From Opisthorchis felineus (Eukaryota > Platyhelminthes > Trematoda > Opisthorchiida > Opisthorchiidae), in the NCBI GenBank assembly GCA_004794785.1, contig SJOL01008692.1, positions 1,445,511 to 1,509,510 on the forward strand: DNA of 64,000 bases. The letters run 5' to 3'. This document shows positions 58,402 to 64,000 of this stretch, in pieces. Each line of letters opens with the position of its first letter. Position 1 is the stretch's first letter. A program made the translations under genes and the position numbers. The notes beneath the pieces were generated by a model that had not been told where the DNA came from, did no database searches, and was given only the letters and a program-made list of their open reading frames with translations.

Positions 58402-60065
58402 GTAAGTCATTCTGCTCTTCTTTTCTCGCACCAACCTAGCGTTTTGGGCAATTTTCACTGCCTCATGACATGTCAGTAGGCTGGGCTTGACCGTAAATTC
58501 CACCCTAGTGATTCAACACCAGTTTTTTCCCGTCAGTTACAGAAAATTGGTCGAAATCTCGAAGCGAGGAAGCAAAGTGTACCACTACGAATGAAAGGCC
58601 GATATATTTAAAGCAAACACATGAAATAAGATAATACACTAGGGTTTATAAGGGGGGGGGCACAATCTAGTAATTAGTTAATCATGGATCGGTCCATCAT
58701 TATACGGGATGCACCTTATTGGGAATGAGGACTTGTTAGATTTGGAGGTGACTTCACTCAGACTGCTTTGAACAGTGAACCATATACGGTAATCCCTTCG
58801 AGGGGGGAATAAGGCCGACGAATGAGCTTTCGATCTTGTTGACTTATGGTCCCTATTCGGGGTAGGAGGGGTATACAGTAAATAGCAGACTTCCTATTGG
58901 CCAGTCCGGGGAGTGGCCTCCATTTGAAAAGGTCCATTTTCGGAGGAATGTTATAGGTCATTTAAATGTTTGATAATGGCCAGGAACGAGTATGCGTGAA
59001 AATAGAGTGGGCAGAAATGTGACATTTTAAAATGAACAAACCGATCCATTGGGTAAACCTTTGGAGTGTGCCCAGTCGGACAATACACGTAAAATACTTT
59101 CGTTGTTACAAAGCAAGACGAACGGAAGGATTATGAAAAACTTGGGACTTGGATCTTGGATGTGGTCGCAGTTGACCGCAATGGGTTTGAGGAAGACCAC
59201 GGCGCAGCGACTGCCTCGTAATAAAAGCCAAACAGACCGGGGGGGGCAACAGGTGTTCGGAAGGTAAACAGCGACCGATCTCAGAGGCGCCGAGCGCTGG
59301 CAACAGATAGCTCACAGCTCAACAATGAAGACTTTCAGGCGGGACGCTCCAGCCGTGGTCTTCAAAAGCCGGATTTACGAACAAGAACGTCCGTCCCACG
59401 TACCTATTCAGGCCATTGATCCAGAAAGGAAACGAGTGTAACGAATGGATGACTGTGAATTGTTGTAGGCAATGACAAGAGACTGCCTAGGAAGCAGTCA
59501 CATGTTTGATCCACCTATGCCCGTCGGATGGGTCATGGCGAGCGCGGAAGATCTCGTGTAGCTGAGCCTTTCGCGATGAGACCGCATCTTCACCAGTGCC
59601 TCAGTATATTTTTCTATAGATCAATAGTCGTGTAGTTCAGATGCGGTGCCCTCTCTGCGAATAATATCAGGTTGTACGTGACTAGACACAGGAAGGATCG
59701 AAGCGTCATAGGGATCTTCAAAGGGCTGCTTGATTCGAAGTCATCACTTTGAACTCAATACATTAGTCAGCTACACTGACCTTGCTGTAAAATGAACTAG
59801 TTCCGAATAAAGTCAACCCACTTTGCAGTTCATTATGTAGGAAATGTTTACGGGGTTTTAGGCGACCACTTCTTCCCTTGCGTACTTCTGGAGAACCCCT
59901 TTTCATGTGAAATAAATGCATGAAATGTGCTTCTCAGACGGGTGCTTAATTACAACAAAGTTTATTCGGTTTCCGTAGGATTTTGGTTATTTTGCTCTGT
60001 GAAACAGCTGCTAATTGGTGGAAGTTTACGTATTCAGTGAACACATTTGTAACCTTTTGATCCAG

Positions 60066-60116
60066 AACCAATTGAGAGAGTGGAGCTGGAGACAACGCAG
60101 CTTCAAGAACGTGAAT
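60066..60116 (+). CDS. Exon of 51 nt, gene G
   Basis: Acceptor GTAACCTTTTGATCCAG and donor GTAAGTTC flank a body that in the array's phase reads PIERVELETTQLQERE, an acidic and Gln-rich stretch likely to be helical. The frame with no split codon is also open; the split-codon frame is chosen because it fits the neighbours. Confidence 0.45.
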
Positions 60117-60981
60117 GTAAGTTCTTTAGTCTGCCTGTTTTGATCTTTTTACCTAATTAACGCAGCGATTGCTGTGGATGCGGTTTGTTTTACGTCTATT
60201 TGATACTCTTCAGTTTGGTTTTGTCAACTCATGGCTTTGTAAAACGTTCATAGACTTTGGTTAGATTTTCATGTAAATTTGCTGTGCTCCACGTGATCAC
60301 CGACCATAAGCCAAGGGCACAGACCTCCCTTAGCTAATGACAAATGATGACATCTGTGTTCAGATAGCTATCGCGTCCTAACGAACCCGATCGCAGCCAG
60401 TCTGAGAACAGCATAAGTCAGGAACGAGTACACACCAAACATCTGTCGCGCCGTCGATTGGCGAATGCCAGATCAGCGAAGTGAGCTTGCTCACTCTTCT
60501 GCTTAGGTCATGCTGTCTTAAAAGAACCGTCTGACAAGTGACGCAGTGTCATAACAAACCAGCAGAGTCATTACTCACTTGAGGCCTGAATCGATTGCCT
60601 ATAAACAACGTAACTTTCTCGACAAGCTGAACAGCCCTAGACAACTACCTGTACAAGAGATACCCAGGTCGCGAAGGTCAACAGTGATGTAGCAGAGATC
60701 TCGAAACATGAAGTCAATGAACTACAACAGTGGATGTCCTTTACAACACTGGCCCGTTTACACCTGTATCGGTGCCGTACTGTGGAGTTGTCTGTTGATA
60801 TCTGTTCTTTGCAAACGAAATGACGAAAGTTGCCAACGTTGGATGGTAAAGTGGTGCCCCAGACGTTTGATTTTGCCTGAAATGATTCAGCAGGACACCT
60901 AAGACAGATTTAGCTTGACTTAGCTGATTGGTTCTCCTTCCGCCTTAAATCTCGACCAACCTCGTAACCTAGTTACTTGGC

Positions 60982-61032
60982 CTGACGAAGCTTTTGTGTC
61001 AAAAGCGAAACGTTGCCCAGCAATAATTCTAC
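60982..61032 (+). ncRNA. Hammerhead-like motif in a second repeat family
   Basis: CTGACGA (60,982-60,988), a 6-bp stem II GCTTTT/AAAAGC with loop GTGTC, and GAAAC (61,007-61,011) follow the core order. One extra A lies between the CTGACGA box and stem II. The stem III region (GTTG, then CAAT) does not close properly, so cleavage is doubtful. Similar sequences are common relics of Penelope-type elements. Confidence 0.45.
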
Positions 61033-63699
61033 CGATTGTTACCAAACTTTTCCGAAAAAGAACATCATATTGTTTGCTAAGCTTCTAACAGTTCCAGTAA
61101 GATCATTGCCGAATTACACTTTTAAGGACAACAACGGTGGAAACAGTTGGACTTTTCCTCCTTCGGTCACACCTAAGCATCGTGGGTGTCATTTACTCAA
61201 GTGCTTTCTTGACCCATTTTTCCGGTAGACCGGACGGAATCCGAGAATGATCCGTGTTATCTGTTAGATGAAACCAGAAGTGCATCTGCTGTGTTGCCTT
61301 AGAAACGAGACTCTGTCAATGACCTAAAGTGTAGTAACTTTAACCCAAGAGGAGGTTCCACTTACCAGATGTGTACGTTTCGCAGTGTTTTGAGCCATTT
61401 CTACGGGTTCCAGCATCCGACTGCTGTTTACTTCATTGATTGAGCCTATGAGGAAGAGAGAGCGACAACAACCTTCGACTAGGTTCTTCAACAAGGCCAT
61501 AGTCTACTGAATAGTTTATCAGAACATTTTTGTAAGACCACAATTACGCCCTGCCACGTAGGTCACGGACCTTGATTACACAGATGGTATAGTCGTCATG
61601 CGCAACTACTCGGCTGAGCTACAATCTGTTTTTGATTGCACCAGCCATTGTGCCTCACCGGTAGGTCTGGAAACGATGGCTGAAAAGAAAAACAGCTTCA
61701 GCAAATGCACGGATAATTATTGCGGCTTTGTGTGAGCCAACAATTATGTATAAATCGAGCCAATTTTCTTAGGCTATACCACCCACTTAAATGACTAAGT
61801 GTAGCGAGACATTCGCATCAACATCGAAAACGCCAGAAAGGCCTCTAATTGGAGACGCTCTGATATCAAGTTTCGGACGGTGCGCCATATGTACATTGCA
61901 GATGTTTGACCCGTACTGACATATCCTAGCTGAATTTGGTCGCAGTCATGGACTATGTAGCCAAGGCGGTGAATATTGAGGATATGTTGGAGTGACAGAG
62001 GACGATCTGGTATTCTGCACCGTTTCAGCTTCATTAAACGATGCCTCCGCAAACCAGGCCTCCCTACTTTTTTTAAATGTCTCCCCTAGCCGCTGCGGCA
62101 ATATCTTGCCGGAAAAAATTTAACACCTGGGTCTCAACTTTGAACAAGCAGTGGGATAGAAACAGACTAAGGCTGTTCTCGAACTTTTCAGCTGGTTATG
62201 CTTCATGGACAGCAACGGCTCTAGATAGGCTTGGTGCCGAATCATCTTTTTCCACGAGGGGTGTACCAAAAAGCAGGTACAGTAATTCTTATGCAAGGTT
62301 ATGGAAGGTTGTGGACAGGTTTCTGGGCCGGTTCATTGATAACCGGCCCTTATTAACTAAAGGGCATAGGTGACTGACAGTACAACACTTATTAGGACTA
62401 ATCCACGTTACATATCTTGCTTACATTTAGCCTTGAATGAAGTTCTTACAGAAGTTAATGGTACGTGTATTATCAAAGTGTTTAAACATTATCATCATGC
62501 AAACTATACGCTTTGAGATTTCAAAGAACCAGGTTAAAAATATATGAATCTAACTTAACGACTTGTCCTTACAGTGAGTCTTTTAACATGTCGCTAAAGA
62601 CTTCCCGAGACTTTCAGTCTCTGAACCTCAGGTGGAACTGAACTTTCGTGCAGGAATTTGAACAGCCAGCTGTCCATGTGCTCCACTAGACGTCTGCTAA
62701 ATTTCCATCAAGCCAGTCGGTGTCCCTGTTGCTCTTCGGATGATTCAATTCAGGTGGACGTGAACCTCATCACCGAGCCATTTTCCTCCGCTTTTCCACA
62801 GTGTAGCAGTAGATTTCCACTACCGATGGGAAGCGTGACAGCCATAGTCTCTGGCCCTGCGAGCAGCACCACGCATTGAATTCTGATTTATGGAGAGAAA
62901 CACAAGCTAGATTCGCTGTTGCGTGGTAAAGTTTTAGCTGCATGTGTCAACTTTCATGTTCCTAAAACCTCACAATCACTACCATATTGAGAGTTGCGTA
63001 GAAATCACTTGGCCACCCAGCTTGATATTTTCAAACATACAGGGCTTCGGTGTATCGAATTTTCTGTTTCCCCATGCCAACTTCGTACCTGGCCAGTGAG
63101 TGTCATTAACTGGTGGTTTGTCCATTGAATCAAGTAGCTCCAGATTGTGCATTCGCATTCAGTTGCAGGTGAAGTTGAGTGAGATGTCTCCTGTAGTAAA
63201 GAGTTGCTGCTATAGTTATTTAGGCGATCTTGAAACACTCCTGACCGCTTACTCTGATCATATCCTGCTTTGGATTCCTCTATTGCACTGATATGAGCTT
63301 AAAGAGAACAGTGCAATCATGAAGTAAGACAAGAAAAGAGTTGGAACGATCAATCGACTCAAGCGTTCCGCCTATATTGGTATGCACCGTAGACCGTTAA
63401 CCAGAAGTAGATGTCTATCGTGCTGGAATGACCTTCGGTTCTTCAGTAGGATGATCATATAAAGTATGGAATAAGGTGGTGACTTAAACCTTTCAAGCAA
63501 TCTAGCTCCATTTTCATAGCGGTGTTTGAAAAGCCTACTCGGTTTACCGAAAGATGCACATGACTGTTATCTCCATGGCTACGGGACTTTGAACATATGT
63601 CGCCTCGTTTGTCTGGTTTGACTGTAGCACCAAACGCTTACTGTGACCTTGCCAAGTAGCACAACCAGTACGTTCAAAGAGGGGGCCTTAGAACAGACC

Positions 63700-63935
63700 A
63701 AAATATCGCGCAATGTACTACTCAGAAGGTTGCTGAAAATTATTCGCAGCCCACGACCGGTTTCGCCCTTCTTGGGGCTCATCAGGTAGGCGCAGTCCCC
63801 GAGTTTCCGTCAACCTTATGTTCTACTTGAACCCAAGTTGGACAGATTTCGACAACTACACTCATGCAAACAAATTCGGTTTTGCGAGAGACTCACCTGG
63901 AACCCAGCTGAATCTCTCGTTTGTGATGTTTCCAG
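63700..63935 (-). mobile_element. Hammerhead-bearing repeat (minus copy)
   Basis: CTGATGA (63,785-63,779), stem II GCCC/GGGC and GAAAC (63,764-63,760) are intact, but the distal strand of stem III and the cleavage triplet read CTGC instead of CTGTC. The core is thus damaged at the cleavage site. Confidence 0.65.
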
Positions 63936-64000
63936 GCAACTGAATGTGCTGCACCAGGCCGCCTCATTTTTCAGTTGCTACGATATTCGAGATATCGCGA

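Larger units (their letters stand above)
56183..60116 (+). other. Candidate micro-exon gene G
   Basis: The exon with the start codon (56,183-56,297) is followed by 56,591-56,596 (6 nt), 58,390-58,401 (12) and 60,066-60,116 (51). All borders split codons after base 1, and the joined frame is open. The start exon encodes a typical signal peptide, so a secreted product is expected. The exons are not similar to those of units A to F, so the gene shares architecture rather than visible ancestry. A 15-nt exon at 61,082-61,096 and a terminal piece at 62,575-62,597 could follow in phase, but their support is slight. Confidence 0.42.
60117..64000. other. 3' region after gene G
   Basis: No firm gene. 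A 15-nt exon candidate (61,082-61,096) and an acceptor GACTTGTCCTTACAG before 62,575, with SLLTCR and TAA in phase, might end gene G. A 98-codon frame (62,077-62,373) and others show no domain. The window closes in a minus-strand hammerhead element. Confidence 0.4.

Overview
The window looks like nuclear DNA of a digenean trematode (fluke). It has no bacterial gene layout, and no long reading frame, rRNA or free tRNA gene was recognised. Three things point to a fluke: tRNA-derived SINEs, hammerhead-ribozyme motifs inside dispersed repeats, and strings of very short symmetric exons of the kind known as micro-exon genes (MEGs) in schistosomes and other digeneans. The assignment to flukes is inference; I do not name a species.

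The main content is a degenerate tandem array of 7-12 kb paralogous units on the + strand: unit A about 1-11,570, unit B about 14,290-26,380, unit C about 26,400-33,060, unit D/E about 34,660-41,700, and a partial unit F about 47,920-50,200. Each carries part of the same chain of exons of 6, 12, 18, 36, 57 or 66 nt. The splice borders sit at equivalent places in the paralogues, while the exon bodies differ. All lengths are multiples of three. With codons split after the first base at every border, the chains stay open across every junction. Unit B gives the longest chain (6-36-18-12-12-57-18-terminal); unit A repeats its 3' part; C and E are truncated. A fifth candidate gene, G (56,183-60,116 or beyond), is not clearly homologous but has the same architecture: a signal-peptide exon followed by exons of 6, 12 and 51 nt in the same phase.

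Units A and B share a 718-bp tract with no difference, covering the shared 3' exons, although the rest of the units is well diverged. This suggests gene conversion or a very recent copy. Inside D/E a 1,309-bp segment is triplicated, and the order of events can be read from two deletions.

The rest is repeats: two tRNA-derived SINE families, a roughly 230-bp hammerhead-bearing element (best core at 43,769-43,809), a second hammerhead-like family (57,749 and 60,982), a roughly 310-bp repeat of unknown type, and microsatellites. No reverse transcriptase or transposase was recognised. One minus-strand exon candidate (54,734-54,957) lies outside the array. All gene models rest on sequence pattern alone, without transcript evidence.
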